The notes: generated by a model from the letters alone, not told the origin. Shown: positions 51,446-61,743, numbered from the stretch's first letter. The stretch: DNA of 64,000 nucleotides from Streptomyces curacoi (GCF_001513975.1 NZ_KQ947989.1:248001-312000), one strand, 5' to 3'. Program-made: numbers and translations.

Positions 51446-54400
51446 TCAGGCGAGTTCCACGAGCAGGTCGCCGCCCTCGACCTGCTGGATGGGGTTGATG
51501 GCCAGCCTGGCCACCCGGCCGGACTTCGCGGCGGTGATCGAGGCCTCCATCTTCATCGCCTCGATGGTGGCGACCGTCGCCCCGGCCTCCACCTCCTCCC
51601 CCTCGGCGACCGTGAGGGTCACCACGCCGGCGAACGGCGCCGCGACGTGGCCGGGGTTCGCCCGGTCGGCCTTCTCCGTCACCGGGACGTCCGAGGCGGC
51701 GGCCCGGTCGCGGACCTGGATCGGCCGCAACTGGCCGTTCAGGGACGACATCACGGTGCGCATGCCGCGCTCGTCCGCCTCGCCGACGGCCTGCAGCTCG
51801 ATCAGCAGCCGCACACCGCGCTCCAGGTCGACGGCGTACTCCTTGCCGGGGCGCAGCCCGTAGAAGAAGGCCTTGCTGTCCAGCACGCTGGTGTCGCCGT
51901 AGGAGTCGCGGTGCGTCTCGAACTCGCGCGTCGGTCCCGGGAACAGCAGCCGGTTGAGCGTCGCCCGCCGGTCCTTCGCCAGCCCCGCGCGGTCGTCGGC
52001 GGTCAGCTCCTGCACCGGCTTGGCCTCGGCCCGGCCCCGCAGCGCCTTGCTGCGGAACGGCTCGGGCCAGCCGCCGGGCGGGGTGCCCAGCTCGCCGCGC
52101 AGGAAGCCGATGACGGAGTCGGGGATGTCGAACCGGTCCGGCTCCGCCTCGAAGTCCGCCGGGGACACGCCGGCGCCCACCAGGTGCAGCGCCAGGTCGC
52201 CGACCACCTTCGAGGACGGGGTGACCTTCACCAGGCGGCCCAGCATCCGGTCGGCGGCGGCGTACATCGCCTCGATCTCCTCGAAGCGGTCGCCGAGGCC
52301 GAGCGCGATGGCCTGGGTGCGCAGGTTGGAGAGCTGCCCGCCGGGGATCTCGTGGTGGTAGACGCGTCCGGTCGGAGAGGCCAGGCCCGCCTCGAAGGGG
52401 GCGTAGACCTTGCGGACGCTCTCCCAGTACGGCTCCAGGTCGCCGACGGCCTGGAGGTCCAGGCCGGTGGGCCGCTCGGAGTGGTCGGTGGCGGCCACGA
52501 TCGCGGACAGCGACGGCTGCGAGGTCGTACCGGCCATGGACGCCACCGCGCCGTCCACCGCGTCCGCGCCGGCCTGGATGGCGGCGAGGTAGGTGGCGAG
52601 CTGGCCGCCGGCGGTGTCGTGGGTGTGGATGTGGACCGGCAGCTCGAACTCCCGGCGCAGGGCCGCCACCAGCTTCGCCGCGGCCGGTGCCCGCAGCAGG
52701 CCGGCCATGTCCTTGACGGCCAGCACATGGGCGCCCGCGTTCACGATCTGCTCGGCGAGCCGCAGGTAGTAGTCCAGGGTGTAGAGCCGCTCGGACGGAT
52801 CGGACAGGTCGGAGGTGTAGCACAGGGCCACCTCCGCGACGGCCGTTCCGGTCTCCCGTACGGCCTCGATGGCGGGCCGCATCTGGTCGACGTCGTTGAG
52901 GGCGTCGAAGATGCGGAAGATGTCGATGCCGGTGGCCGCCGCCTCATGCACGAACGCGTCGGTCACCTCGGTGGGATACGGCGTGTAGCCCACGGTGTTG
53001 CGCCCGCGCAGCAGCATCTGCAGGCAGAGGTTCGGCACGGCTTCGCGCAGGGCCGCCAGGCGCTCCCACGGGTCCTCGGCGAGGAAGCGCAGGGCGACGT
53101 CGTAGGTGGCGCCGCCCCAGCATTCCAGGGACAGCAGCTGGGGCAGGGTGCGCGCCACCACCGGGGCGACGGCGAGCATGTCCTTGGTGCGCACCCGCGT
53201 GGCCAGCAGCGACTGGTGGGCGTCGCGGAACGTGGTGTCGGTGACGCCGATGGTCGGTGAGGCGCGCAGCCAGCTCGCGAAGCCCTCCGGGCCGAGTTCG
53301 GCCAGCCGCTGCCGGGAGCCCGCCGGTGGCTCACCGGCCGGCAGCGCGGGCAGCTTGGTGAGCGGGTCGAGGAGGTCGGGCCGTTCGCCGTGCGGCTTGT
53401 TCACGGTGACGTCGGCGAGGTAGGTGAGCAGCTTCGTGCCGCGGTCGGCGGAGTGGCGGGCGGTGAGCAGGTGCGGGCGCTGCTCGATGAACGACGTGGT
53501 GACCCGGCCGGCCTGGAAGTCGGGGTCGTCCAGCACGGCTTGCAGGAAGGGGATGTTGGTGGCCACACCGCGGATGCGGAACTCGGCCACCGCGCGCCGG
53601 GCGCGGCCCACCGCGGTGGAGAAGTCCCGGCCCCGGCAGGTGAGCTTCACCAGCATCGAGTCGAAGTGCGCGCTGATCTCCGTACCGGCGTGGGTGGTGC
53701 CGCCGTCCAGGCGGATGCCCGAGCCGCCCGGCGAGCGGTAGGCGCTGATGCGGCCGGTGTCCGGGCGGAAGCCGTTGGCGGGGTCCTCGGTGGTGATACG
53801 GCACTGGAGGGCGGCGCCGCGCAGGGTGACCGTCTCCTGCGACAGCCCCAGGTCGGCCAGGGTCTCGCCGGCGGCGATGCGCAGCTGGGCCTGCACCAGG
53901 TCGACGTCGGTGACCTCCTCGGTCACCGTGTGCTCGACCTGGATGCGGGGGTTCATCTCGATGAAGACGTGGTTGCCGTCGCGGTCGAGCAGGAACTCCA
54001 CGGTGCCGGCGTTGCGGTAGCCGATCTGGCGGGCGAAGCGCACGGCGTCGGCGCAGATGCGGTCGCGCAGCTCGGGGTCGAGGTTCGGGGCGGGGGCGAG
54101 TTCGATGACCTTCTGATGGCGGCGCTGTACCGAGCAGTCCCGCTCGAACAGGTGGATGACGTTGCCCTGTCCGTCGGCGAGGATCTGCACCTCGATGTGA
54201 CGCGGTTCGACGACGGCCTTCTCCAGGAAGACCGTGGGGTCGCCGAACGCGGACGCCGCCTCCCGGGAGGCCGCCTCGATCGACTCGCGCAGCTGGGCGG
54301 GGTCCTCGACGCGGCGCATGCCGCGCCCGCCGCCGCCCGCGACCGCCTTGACGAAGACGGGGAAGCCGACCTCCTCGGCGGCGCTGACCAGGGCGTCCAC

Positions 54401-54820
54401 ATTGGTGGACGGCGCCGAGGAGCCCAGGACCGGCACGCCCGCCGTCCGGGCGGCGGCCACCGCGCGGGCCTTGTTCCCGGTCAGCTCCAGGATCTCCGCG
54501 CTCGGCCCGACGAACGTGATGCCCGCCTCCTCGCACGCCCTGGCCAGATCGGGGTTCTCGGACAGGAAGCCGTAGCCCGGGTAGACGGCGTCGGCTCCGG
54601 CGCGCTGCGCGGCACGGACGATCTCCTCGACGGAGAGGTAGGCGCGCACCGGATGGCCCGGCCGGCCGATCTCATAGGCCTCGTCGGCCTTCAGCCGGTG
54701 CAGGGAGTTGCGGTCCTCGTACGGGAAGACGGCGACGGTGCGTGCGCCGAGCTCATAGCCTGCGCGGAACGCCCGAATCGCGATCTCACCGCGGTTGGCG
54801 ACCAGCACCTTGCGGAACAT
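51446..54820 (-). CDS. pyc: pyruvate carboxylase
   Basis: Carboxylates pyruvate to oxaloacetate, an anaplerotic step. The 1,124-aa single-chain enzyme has biotin carboxylase at about 1-450 (FRKVLVANRGEIAIR start, ATP-grasp Gly-rich loop GGGGRGMR, and HIEVQILAD), a carboxyltransferase TIM barrel at about 520-850 (TFRDAHQSLLATR and LECWGGATYD, both typical of pyruvate carboxylase), the allosteric linker, and a C-terminal biotinyl domain with EAMKMEA at about residue 1090. The start ATG 54820 matches the conserved N-terminus. All parts appear complete. Confidence 0.97.
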   Translation of the reverse strand: MFRKVLVANRGEIAIRAFRAGYELGARTVAVFPYEDRNSLHRLKADEAYEIGRPGHPVRAYLSVEEIVRAAQRAGADAVYPGYGFLSENPDLARACEEAGITFVGPSAEILELTGNKARAVAAARTAGVPVLGSSAPSTNVDALVSAAEEVGFPVFVKAVAGGGGRGMRRVEDPAQLRESIEAASREAASAFGDPTVFLEKAVVEPRHIEVQILADGQGNVIHLFERDCSVQRRHQKVIELAPAPNLDPELRDRICADAVRFARQIGYRNAGTVEFLLDRDGNHVFIEMNPRIQVEHTVTEEVTDVDLVQAQLRIAAGETLADLGLSQETVTLRGAALQCRITTEDPANGFRPDTGRISAYRSPGGSGIRLDGGTTHAGTEISAHFDSMLVKLTCRGRDFSTAVGRARRAVAEFRIRGVATNIPFLQAVLDDPDFQAGRVTTSFIEQRPHLLTARHSADRGTKLLTYLADVTVNKPHGERPDLLDPLTKLPALPAGEPPAGSRQRLAELGPEGFASWLRASPTIGVTDTTFRDAHQSLLATRVRTKDMLAVAPVVARTLPQLLSLECWGGATYDVALRFLAEDPWERLAALREAVPNLCLQMLLRGRNTVGYTPYPTEVTDAFVHEAAATGIDIFRIFDALNDVDQMRPAIEAVRETGTAVAEVALCYTSDLSDPSERLYTLDYYLRLAEQIVNAGAHVLAVKDMAGLLRAPAAAKLVAALRREFELPVHIHTHDTAGGQLATYLAAIQAGADAVDGAVASMAGTTSQPSLSAIVAATDHSERPTGLDLQAVGDLEPYWESVRKVYAPFEAGLASPTGRVYHHEIPGGQLSNLRTQAIALGLGDRFEEIEAMYAAADRMLGRLVKVTPSSKVVGDLALHLVGAGVSPADFEAEPDRFDIPDSVIGFLRGELGTPPGGWPEPFRSKALRGRAEAKPVQELTADDRAGLAKDRRATLNRLLFPGPTREFETHRDSYGDTSVLDSKAFFYGLRPGKEYAVDLERGVRLLIELQAVGEADERGMRTVMSSLNGQLRPIQVRDRAAASDVPVTEKADRANPGHVAAPFAGVVTLTVAEGEEVEAGATVATIEAMKMEASITAAKSGRVARLAINPIQQVEGGDLLVELA

Positions 54821-54963
54821 TCTTGATCCCTTCAGCCTGCCGGTGACGGAGAGCACCCATGGTGTCGGCGGTACCCCGGTCACGCCATGTGAGCCGGACC
54901 ACTTGCGGCCTAGGCTGTCCTTGAGCCTCCTGTGGTCAAGGGGGGTGTAAGCGAGGTGCCCTT

Positions 54964-57069
54964 ATGGCCGGCGCGAGTCACTGCGGTGCACATGCTCACG
55001 ATGCGGTCGGTCAAACGCCGGATCAGCGCACGTCCGCGGTGGGACAGGGGGACGTGTTCCAGGATCTGCTCCCGCTCGCCCTCTGGGTGGCCGATGCCGA
55101 GGGGCGCGTGGTGCGGTGGTCGCTCGCCGCGCGGGACCTGCTCGGTCACACGCCGGAGCAGATGGTGGGCCAGGACGCCAACCGCGTGCTCGTGCCCGAG
55201 GAGAGCCGGGAGCCGGCCGACCGGCTCACGCGGAAGGTGCGGTCGGGTGCGGCGGTGGTCGCACGGCTGCCGGTGCGGCATCGCGACGGGACCCTGGTCG
55301 AGTTGGAGATGTGGCACTGTCCGGTCGCGGATGCGCGGGGGCGGACAGGTGTGCTGACGATGGCGGCCGAGACCGCCTCGGTGGGGCGGCTGCGGGCCGC
55401 GCCGGCGGCGCTGGAGGGGCTCAAGGGGCTGGAGGTGCTGGAGGGGCTGTTCGCCCAGTCCCCGACCGGCTTGGCCCTCCTCGGTTCCGACCTGCGTTTC
55501 CTTCGGGTCAACGAGGCACTGGCGCGGATGGACGGCGTGCCGGTCGCCGAGCACGTCGGCAGACGCGTGCGGGAGGTCGTCCCCGGCGGTGGCGCGCTGG
55601 AGTCGGTGATGCGGGAGGTCCTCGACCGGGGTGAGGCGGTGGTGGATCGCCGCCACACCGCCGCCGGCTCTGCGGGGCCGGGGCAGCAGCGGACGTGGTC
55701 GTGCTCGTACGCCCCCTTGCTCGGCGATGGCGGCCGGCGGGTGGGAGTGATCGCTTCGCTGATCGACGTGACGGAGGGGCAGCGGGCCCACCGGGAGGCG
55801 GAACAGGCGCGGCGGCGCCTCGCGCTGCTGGCGGAGGCGGGTACCCAGATGGGGTCCACGCTGGATCTGACGCAGACGGCGCAGGAGGTGGTCCGTGTCC
55901 TGGTGCCGCGGCTGGCCGACTCCGCCGACGTCCAGCTGCTGGAGGAGGCGGTGGCCCCGGACGAGACCGCCGCGTCGGCGCACGGCGTGGTCCGCCGCAC
56001 CGCGGCGGCCTTCACCGATCCGGCCGCGCCGGCCGACGGCCTCGCGGTCGGCATGACCTTCCAGGTCCCGCCCGGTTCGGTGTACGAGCAGGTCATCGGC
56101 GCGGGGCGGCCCATGAAGCTCTACCTGACCGACATCGGCCCGCTGATCCCCGCCCCCGGCGCCGACCGGCTGCGCGACTACCTGCGCGCCCGCGTGGGCT
56201 CGGCCCGCCTGGTCCCGCTGGTGGCCCGCGGCACCGTGCTCGGCGCGGTCGTGGTCACCCGGACCCGCGATCGGGAGCCGTTCGACGACCAGGACGCGCT
56301 GCTGATCGACGAGCTGGTCGCCCGGGCGGCGCTGAACATCGACAACGCGCGCATGTACGGCCGCGAACGCGACGCGGCGCTCACCCTCCAGCGCAGCCTG
56401 ATGAACCCCTCCCTGCCCACCGTGAGCGGACTGGAACTCACCGGACGCTATCTGCCGGCCGGTGACCACGAGGTCGGCGGCGACTGGTTCGACGCCGTCG
56501 CCCTGTCGGGCGACCGGATCGCCCTGGTGATCGGGGACGTGATGGGGCACGGCATCCACGCGGCGGCGGTCATGGGACAGCTGCGCACCGCGGTGCGGAC
56601 CCTGGCACGCCGGGACACCCCGCCCGACCAGGTGCTGCGCTTCCTGGACGCCGCCGTGGCGGACCTGGGCGACAACGAGATGGCCACCTGCCTGTACGCC
56701 GTCCACGATCCGCTCACCGGGCGCTGCCTGATCTCCCGGGCGGGCCACCCGCCGCCCGTGGTCGCCGACGAGCGGGGCGCGGTCGCCTTCCTCGACGGAC
56801 CCGCGGGCCCGCCCCTGGGCGTGGGCGGCCAGGACTGCGAGATCCAGCAGGTCTTCCTGCCACCGCACAGCCTCCTGGCGGCCTACACCGACGGTCTGAT
56901 CGAGACCCGCGGCACCGACCTCGACGAGGGCATGCGCCGACTGGCACAGGCGCTGCGGCATCCCGGGCATCCGCTGGAGCAGGTCTGCGACGAACTCCTC
57001 GCCCAGGTCATGCCCGAGGTGGCCGACGACGACGTGGCGGTGCTCCTCGCCCGGGCACTGCCCCGCTGA
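54964..57069 (+). CDS. PAS-GAF-SpoIIE-type PP2C phosphatase
   Basis: A 701-aa signalling protein. Order: PAS at about 25-130, second PAS at about 155-260, GAF at about 275-460, then a PP2C/SpoIIE Ser/Thr phosphatase domain at about 475-700 with the metal ligands in GGDWFDAVAL and VIGDVMGHG. Such proteins dephosphorylate anti-anti-sigma factors in Streptomyces and so control sigma-factor activity. It lacks a histidine-kinase-like ATPase domain, unlike the next gene. ATG 54964 fits the frame, but no strong ribosome-binding site is clear. Confidence 0.88.
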   Translation: MAGASHCGAHAHDAVGQTPDQRTSAVGQGDVFQDLLPLALWVADAEGRVVRWSLAARDLLGHTPEQMVGQDANRVLVPEESREPADRLTRKVRSGAAVVARLPVRHRDGTLVELEMWHCPVADARGRTGVLTMAAETASVGRLRAAPAALEGLKGLEVLEGLFAQSPTGLALLGSDLRFLRVNEALARMDGVPVAEHVGRRVREVVPGGGALESVMREVLDRGEAVVDRRHTAAGSAGPGQQRTWSCSYAPLLGDGGRRVGVIASLIDVTEGQRAHREAEQARRRLALLAEAGTQMGSTLDLTQTAQEVVRVLVPRLADSADVQLLEEAVAPDETAASAHGVVRRTAAAFTDPAAPADGLAVGMTFQVPPGSVYEQVIGAGRPMKLYLTDIGPLIPAPGADRLRDYLRARVGSARLVPLVARGTVLGAVVVTRTRDREPFDDQDALLIDELVARAALNIDNARMYGRERDAALTLQRSLMNPSLPTVSGLELTGRYLPAGDHEVGGDWFDAVALSGDRIALVIGDVMGHGIHAAAVMGQLRTAVRTLARRDTPPDQVLRFLDAAVADLGDNEMATCLYAVHDPLTGRCLISRAGHPPPVVADERGAVAFLDGPAGPPLGVGGQDCEIQQVFLPPHSLLAAYTDGLIETRGTDLDEGMRRLAQALRHPGHPLEQVCDELLAQVMPEVADDDVAVLLARALPR

Positions 57070-57254
57070 CCTCGGGCGCCGGACCGTCGGGCGTGTGCCC
57101 CGGCAGCGCGGCGCCGGCCGTGACGACGAGGCACGCGGTGCCCGCACCACCGATACTGGGGATGAGCCGCTGCACAGCCGGGCACTCCGGACGGCAGCGG
57201 CGGCCCCGGGGCGCCGCACCACGGGCCCCGCGAACGGCGCGAGATGGGTGGGCG

Positions 57255-59702
57255 ATGCACGACACATCCCCGACGACGCTCAGCGAGAGCCCGGACGATC
57301 CCTTCTCGGTCCACCAGTCCGCGTCCGCGGTGCTGGACGGCCGCGGACGGGTCGTCGCCTGGAGCGAACAGGCCACCGCGCTCCTCGGGCACCGGGCCGA
57401 CGAGGTGCTGGGGCGGCCCGTGCGCGAGGTCCTGGTCGACCGTGGGGACGAGGCCCTGATCGCCGAGGCGACCGCCGCCTGCCTGCGGGAGCGCGGCTGG
57501 TTCGGGCTGCTGCCGGTGCGGCATCGCGCGGGCCACCGCGTGTACGTGGGGTTCAGGGCCCGCCGGGTGCAACGACTGGACGCCAGTGTCGAGTGGCTGC
57601 TCGTCGGCTCGCTCGCCGAGGACATCGTCCAGTGGGAGATCGACCGGGCCATGCTGGACGGCTTCTTCCGCCGGTCCCCGGTGGGGGTCGCGGTGCTCGG
57701 CCCGGACCTGCGCATCCTGCGGGTGAACCGGGCGATCGCGCGGTTCGGCGGACTGCCGGCCGAGGCGTACCGCGGGCTTCGCACCGCCGACTTCCTGCTC
57801 GGCCCGGACACGGAACTGATCGAGGAAAGGCTCCGGCAGGTTCTGGAGACGGGCCGGCCCATCATCTTCGCCGAGCAGCCCTGCCGCTTGCTGCGGGATC
57901 CCCGCAAGGAACTGATCGTCTCCGTGTCCGCCTTCCGGATGCAGGACCCCTCCGGGCGGGTGCTGGGCGTCACCGAGATCGTCGAGGATGTCACCGACCG
58001 CCACCGGGCCCGTCGGCGACTCGCACTGCTCAACGAGGCCGGCACCAGGATCGGCAGCACCCTGGACGTGGCCAGGACGGCGCGTGAGCTCGCCGCGGTG
58101 GCGGTTCCCGCGCTCGCCGACGCCCTCTCGGTGGATCTGCTCGAACCCGTGCCGCGCGGGGAGGAGCCGGCTCCCGACGCCACGGGCCCGCTGCGCAGGA
58201 TGGCGGCCCGCGGCATCCGCCCCGAGGCGCTGCAGGTGATGTATCCGGTCGGCCATCTGTTCTCCTTCCCCGAGCAGACCGCGCAGGCCCGCTGCCTGGC
58301 CGAGCGGCGTCCGGTCCTGCAGCCCACCCTGGAAGTGGGCTCCGCGTTGTTCTCCGCGGACGCGGCCCGGGCCGAGCAGGCGCTCGCGCTCGGGGTCCAC
58401 TCGCTGATGGTGGTGCCACTGGTCGCGCGCGGTGTCGCCCTGGGCCTGGTGTGCCTGTGGCGCTCACAGCGACCCGAGCCGTTCGAGGAGGACGACCTCA
58501 CCCTGGCGGAGGAGTTCGCCGGCCGGGCCGCCGTCTGCATCGACAACGCCCGCCGCTACACCCAGCAGTACCAGGCCGCCGAGGCCCTCCAGCGCAGCCT
58601 GCTGCCGAGTGAGGTGCCGGAGCACCCGGCGGTGGAGACCGCCCGCCGCTATCTGCCCGCGCGGGCCTCGACCGGTGTCGGCGGTGACTGGTTCGACGTC
58701 ATCCCGCTGTCGGGCCTGCGTGTCGCGCTGGTCGTCGGCGACGTGGTCGGCCACGGCATGCACGCCTCGGCGACCATGGGCCGGCTGCGTGCCGCCGTGC
58801 GCACCCTGGCCCACCTGGACCTGGCCCCGGACGAGGTCCTCGCCCGGCTCGACGACCTGGTGGACCAGTTGGCCACCGAGCAGCGGCAGGCCGACGGGAA
58901 CACACCCCAGATCGTGGGCGCGACCTGTCTGTACGCGATCTACGATCCGGTCTCCCGGATCTGCGCCATGGCGCGCGCGGGGCACCCGCCGCCGACCGTG
59001 GTGGGTGCGGACGGCCGGGTGCGCCCGGTCGAGCTCCCCGCCGGACCACCGCTCGGCCTGGGCGGGCTGCCGTTCGAGACGGCCGAGCTCGAACTGGAGG
59101 AGGGCAGCCTGCTCGCCCTGTACAGCGATGGTCTCCTCCTGGCCGACCAGCGCGACGTCGACCAGGGGCTGGCGCTGCTGCGTACCGCGCTGGCCGGTCC
59201 GGCCCGCTCGCTGGAGGACACGTGCAAGGCGGTGGAGGACGCGTTGCTGCCCGACCGGCCGGCCGATGACGTCACGCTGCTGCTGGGCCGGACCCGGGTG
59301 CTGGCGGCGGAGAAGGTGACCACCTGGGAGCTGTCGGCCGAGCCCACCGCGGCCGGCCGGGCCCGGGCCCTGGTGCGCGGCCGGCTGACCGATTGGGGGC
59401 TTCAGGAGCTGGCCTTCACCACCGAAGTGATCGTGAGCGAGCTGGTCACGAACGCCTACCGGTACGCCGGCGGCCCGGTGCTGCTGCGCCTGATCCGGGA
59501 CGGCCGGCTCATCTGCGAGGTCTCCGACACCAGCAACACCTCCCCCCACCTGCGCCAGGCCCGCAGCACCGACGAGGGCGGACGGGGTCTGTTCCTGGTG
59601 GCCCAGCTGTCCGAGCGGTGGGGCACGCGCTACGGCCGCGACGGCAAGACCATCTGGGCCGAGCAACCGCTGGCGGTGCCCCACGGGCAGCCGGGCGCCT
59701 GA
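57255..59702 (+). CDS. PAS-GAF-SpoIIE phosphatase with C-terminal HATPase (RsbW-like) domain
   Basis: An 815-aa protein with two PAS domains (about 15-280), GAF (about 290-450), a PP2C phosphatase domain (about 465-690; GGDWFDVIPL, VVGDVVGHGM) and a HATPase_c domain at about 700-815 (N-box VSELVTNAYRYAGG and a GGRGLFL glycine box). The phosphatase plus RsbW-like kinase in one chain could act on an anti-anti-sigma factor in both directions. It follows the shorter paralogue by 185 nt. ATG 57255 was chosen; a GTG at 57093 is also in frame. Confidence 0.88.
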   Translation: MHDTSPTTLSESPDDPFSVHQSASAVLDGRGRVVAWSEQATALLGHRADEVLGRPVREVLVDRGDEALIAEATAACLRERGWFGLLPVRHRAGHRVYVGFRARRVQRLDASVEWLLVGSLAEDIVQWEIDRAMLDGFFRRSPVGVAVLGPDLRILRVNRAIARFGGLPAEAYRGLRTADFLLGPDTELIEERLRQVLETGRPIIFAEQPCRLLRDPRKELIVSVSAFRMQDPSGRVLGVTEIVEDVTDRHRARRRLALLNEAGTRIGSTLDVARTARELAAVAVPALADALSVDLLEPVPRGEEPAPDATGPLRRMAARGIRPEALQVMYPVGHLFSFPEQTAQARCLAERRPVLQPTLEVGSALFSADAARAEQALALGVHSLMVVPLVARGVALGLVCLWRSQRPEPFEEDDLTLAEEFAGRAAVCIDNARRYTQQYQAAEALQRSLLPSEVPEHPAVETARRYLPARASTGVGGDWFDVIPLSGLRVALVVGDVVGHGMHASATMGRLRAAVRTLAHLDLAPDEVLARLDDLVDQLATEQRQADGNTPQIVGATCLYAIYDPVSRICAMARAGHPPPTVVGADGRVRPVELPAGPPLGLGGLPFETAELELEEGSLLALYSDGLLLADQRDVDQGLALLRTALAGPARSLEDTCKAVEDALLPDRPADDVTLLLGRTRVLAAEKVTTWELSAEPTAAGRARALVRGRLTDWGLQELAFTTEVIVSELVTNAYRYAGGPVLLRLIRDGRLICEVSDTSNTSPHLRQARSTDEGGRGLFLVAQLSERWGTRYGRDGKTIWAEQPLAVPHGQPGA

Positions 59703-59744
59703 GCCCTCAGGGCCTGCGACCGGACCTGCCGTCGGGACGGCGGG

Positions 59745-61382
59745 TCACTGCCTGGCGCCGAAGTTCTGCGTCCACCACGGTCCGCCCGAGGCCTTGTGGA
59801 TCCCCACGCCGATGTCCTTGAACGAGCAGTTGAGGATGTTGGCGCGGTGGCCGGGGCTGTTCATCCAGGAGTCCATCACCGCCTCCGGGGTCTGCTGGCC
59901 CCGGGCGATGTTCTCCGCGTACGTGGACCAGGTGTAGCCCGCGGCGGTGATGCGCTGCCCGGGGTCGGCGCCGTCCGGGTTGGTGTGGTCGAAGAAGTCG
60001 CGGGCGGCCATGTCCTCGGAGTGGCCCTGTGCGGCGTTGTTCAGTTGCGCGTCCTGCGCGAGCGGACCGCAACCGGCGTCCGCCCGTTCCTTGTTCACCA
60101 GCGCGACCACCTGCGCGACGGTGTCCGTAGCGGTCGGCTGCGGCTGCTCAGGACTGGGTGCGCTCGGAGTCGGCCGAGCGGACTGCCGGGGAGTCGGGCT
60201 CTTCTTGGCCGGGGGCGCGGTCTTGGCGGGGCTCGGCTTCTTCGACGGCGACGCGGACGGCGACGGAGACGCGGAGGCGGAGGCGGACGAGGAGGTCTCG
60301 GCGGCGCTCGGTACCGGAACGGCTGCCGGAGCGGCGGCGGTGCGCGCGGCGGTCGCCTCTTCGGTGCCGGTCTCGGGGTCCGTGTCGAAGTACCAGAGTC
60401 CGCCACCCGCTATGCAGGCCGCCACGACGGCACCACCGACGGCCCGGCGCCGGTTGCGGCGACGTCGACGGGCCTCGCCGCGCGAGGTCGTACGGCCGCG
60501 CGCAGCACGGTGCCCGGCCCGAGAGCCCGGCCTGCCCTGGCCTTGGGACGCGTTCAGCCCGGACGCCGAGCCGACGGCGGCCATCCCGCCGGAGGCGGAG
60601 AGCACTTTCTCCAACAGCGCGGGCGTGGCGGCGACCAGCGCCAGCCCGGCCAGCAGCCCCTCCGCGGGCATCAGCCCGTTCCACAGGCCGGAGCAGCGCA
60701 CACACCCGCGGGCGTGCCGGGCTATGCGCTTGCGCCACAGCGTCGAGGGCCGGCCGTCCCATGAGGCCAGCACGCCCCGCAGTTCCTCGCACAGCGGCCG
60801 CGAGTCGAGCGCCCGCACCACGACCCGGGCCGCCTCCAGCTGCGCCTTCATCCGTTGCACCCGGACCGCCGTGTGCTGAGGTGACAGTTCCAGGGCGGCG
60901 GCGACCTCGGTCCGGGTCAGCTCGCCGGCGCACTCCAGCCACCACAGCGACAGCAGTCCTCGGTCGTCCGGCTCCAGCCAGCGGGTGGCGCGGGCGGTCT
61001 CCCGGCGCTGGCCGGAGAGTTGGAGCCGCACCATGGTCAGGTCCACGAAGTCGGCGCCCGGATCCGCGAGATCCTCCGCCTCCTCGACGCCGCCCGGGGA
61101 CGACTGCCGGGCCTGCCAGTGCGCCCGGACCTGATTCATCGCGATCGCCACGAGCCAGGAGCGGAAGCTCTCGGGAGTCCGCAGAGCCGCGAGCCCGTCC
61201 AGGGCGCGGAGCATGGTCTCCTGCACCACGTCGTCGACATCGACCGAGCCGTTCAGCGCCCGCCCCACGACGTTGTAGACCAGCGGGAGATACGCACTGA
61301 CCAGGGCGTCCTGAGCCTGCGGGTCGCCACCCCGGGCAGCGGTCACCAGTGCCGCCGACTCCCTCGTGCGCTCTGTACTCAT
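59745..61382 (-). CDS. sigma-70 family factor fused to membrane-anchored CAP (SCP) domain
   Basis: A 545-aa fusion. Residues about 10-190 are an ECF-type sigma factor: region 2 with VDVDDVVQETMLRAL and region 4 with LTRTEVAAALELSPQHTAVRVQRMK. A Cys-containing HARGCVRCSGLW segment (about 225-236) is reminiscent of an anti-sigma zinc site. A membrane helix follows at about 318-338 (VGGAVVAACIAGGG), then a Ser/Pro/Lys-rich linker. The CAP/SCP domain at about 420-545 has HSEDMAARDFFDHTNPDG and AGYTWSTYAENIA. ATG 61382 is preceded by GGAAG. The CAP part would be outside the cell, so an extracellular sensor is physically tied to a transcription factor. Confidence 0.88.
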   Translation of the reverse strand: MSTERTRESAALVTAARGGDPQAQDALVSAYLPLVYNVVGRALNGSVDVDDVVQETMLRALDGLAALRTPESFRSWLVAIAMNQVRAHWQARQSSPGGVEEAEDLADPGADFVDLTMVRLQLSGQRRETARATRWLEPDDRGLLSLWWLECAGELTRTEVAAALELSPQHTAVRVQRMKAQLEAARVVVRALDSRPLCEELRGVLASWDGRPSTLWRKRIARHARGCVRCSGLWNGLMPAEGLLAGLALVAATPALLEKVLSASGGMAAVGSASGLNASQGQGRPGSRAGHRAARGRTTSRGEARRRRRNRRRAVGGAVVAACIAGGGLWYFDTDPETGTEEATAARTAAAPAAVPVPSAAETSSSASASASPSPSASPSKKPSPAKTAPPAKKSPTPRQSARPTPSAPSPEQPQPTATDTVAQVVALVNKERADAGCGPLAQDAQLNNAAQGHSEDMAARDFFDHTNPDGADPGQRITAAGYTWSTYAENIARGQQTPEAVMDSWMNSPGHRANILNCSFKDIGVGIHKASGGPWWTQNFGARQ

Positions 61383-61743
61383 CAAAAGCTTCCCTGTCCT
61401 CGACGCCCAACGGTGCTGTCCGACACATGGGAGATCGCTCGGTGCGCCCCGGATAACAGGTATTCGGACGCCAGTTCCACGAGAGCCTCACGGGCTCGGC
61501 CCGGCCGCGCAATGGGGGACGTCACATCGGCGGGCCGGAGCGCTTCGGTACGTCCCCCTGAGCCCTACACGCCCACATCAGTGCGGAAATAAGCGACTTC
61601 ACCCCATGCGCCCGGCCCCACTCCCACGGCACGACCATCGAGCGGTCCGCCACCGGCACACCCGGATGCCATGCGGAGCGGCCTCGTCGCGGGCGGGCGG
61701 GGAAGACGTACGGCGACCGGCCCCGCCAGGAAGGCACCAGGTG
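61383..61743. other. 361-nt divergent intergenic region
   Basis: Lies between the sigma-CAP gene and the DUF2243 gene. It contains two inverted copies of GGGGGACGT (61514-61522 and 61550-61558 as ACGTCCCCC), 27 nt apart, which may be a regulatory pair or a loose hairpin. No gene was found in it. Confidence 0.45.

Noticed and set aside
57093..57254. Upstream GTG start for the second SpoIIE-type phosphatase
   Set aside because: The additional 54 residues are Arg/Pro/Ala-rich and do not resemble the N-terminus of a PAS protein; ATG 57255 directly precedes the first PAS domain.
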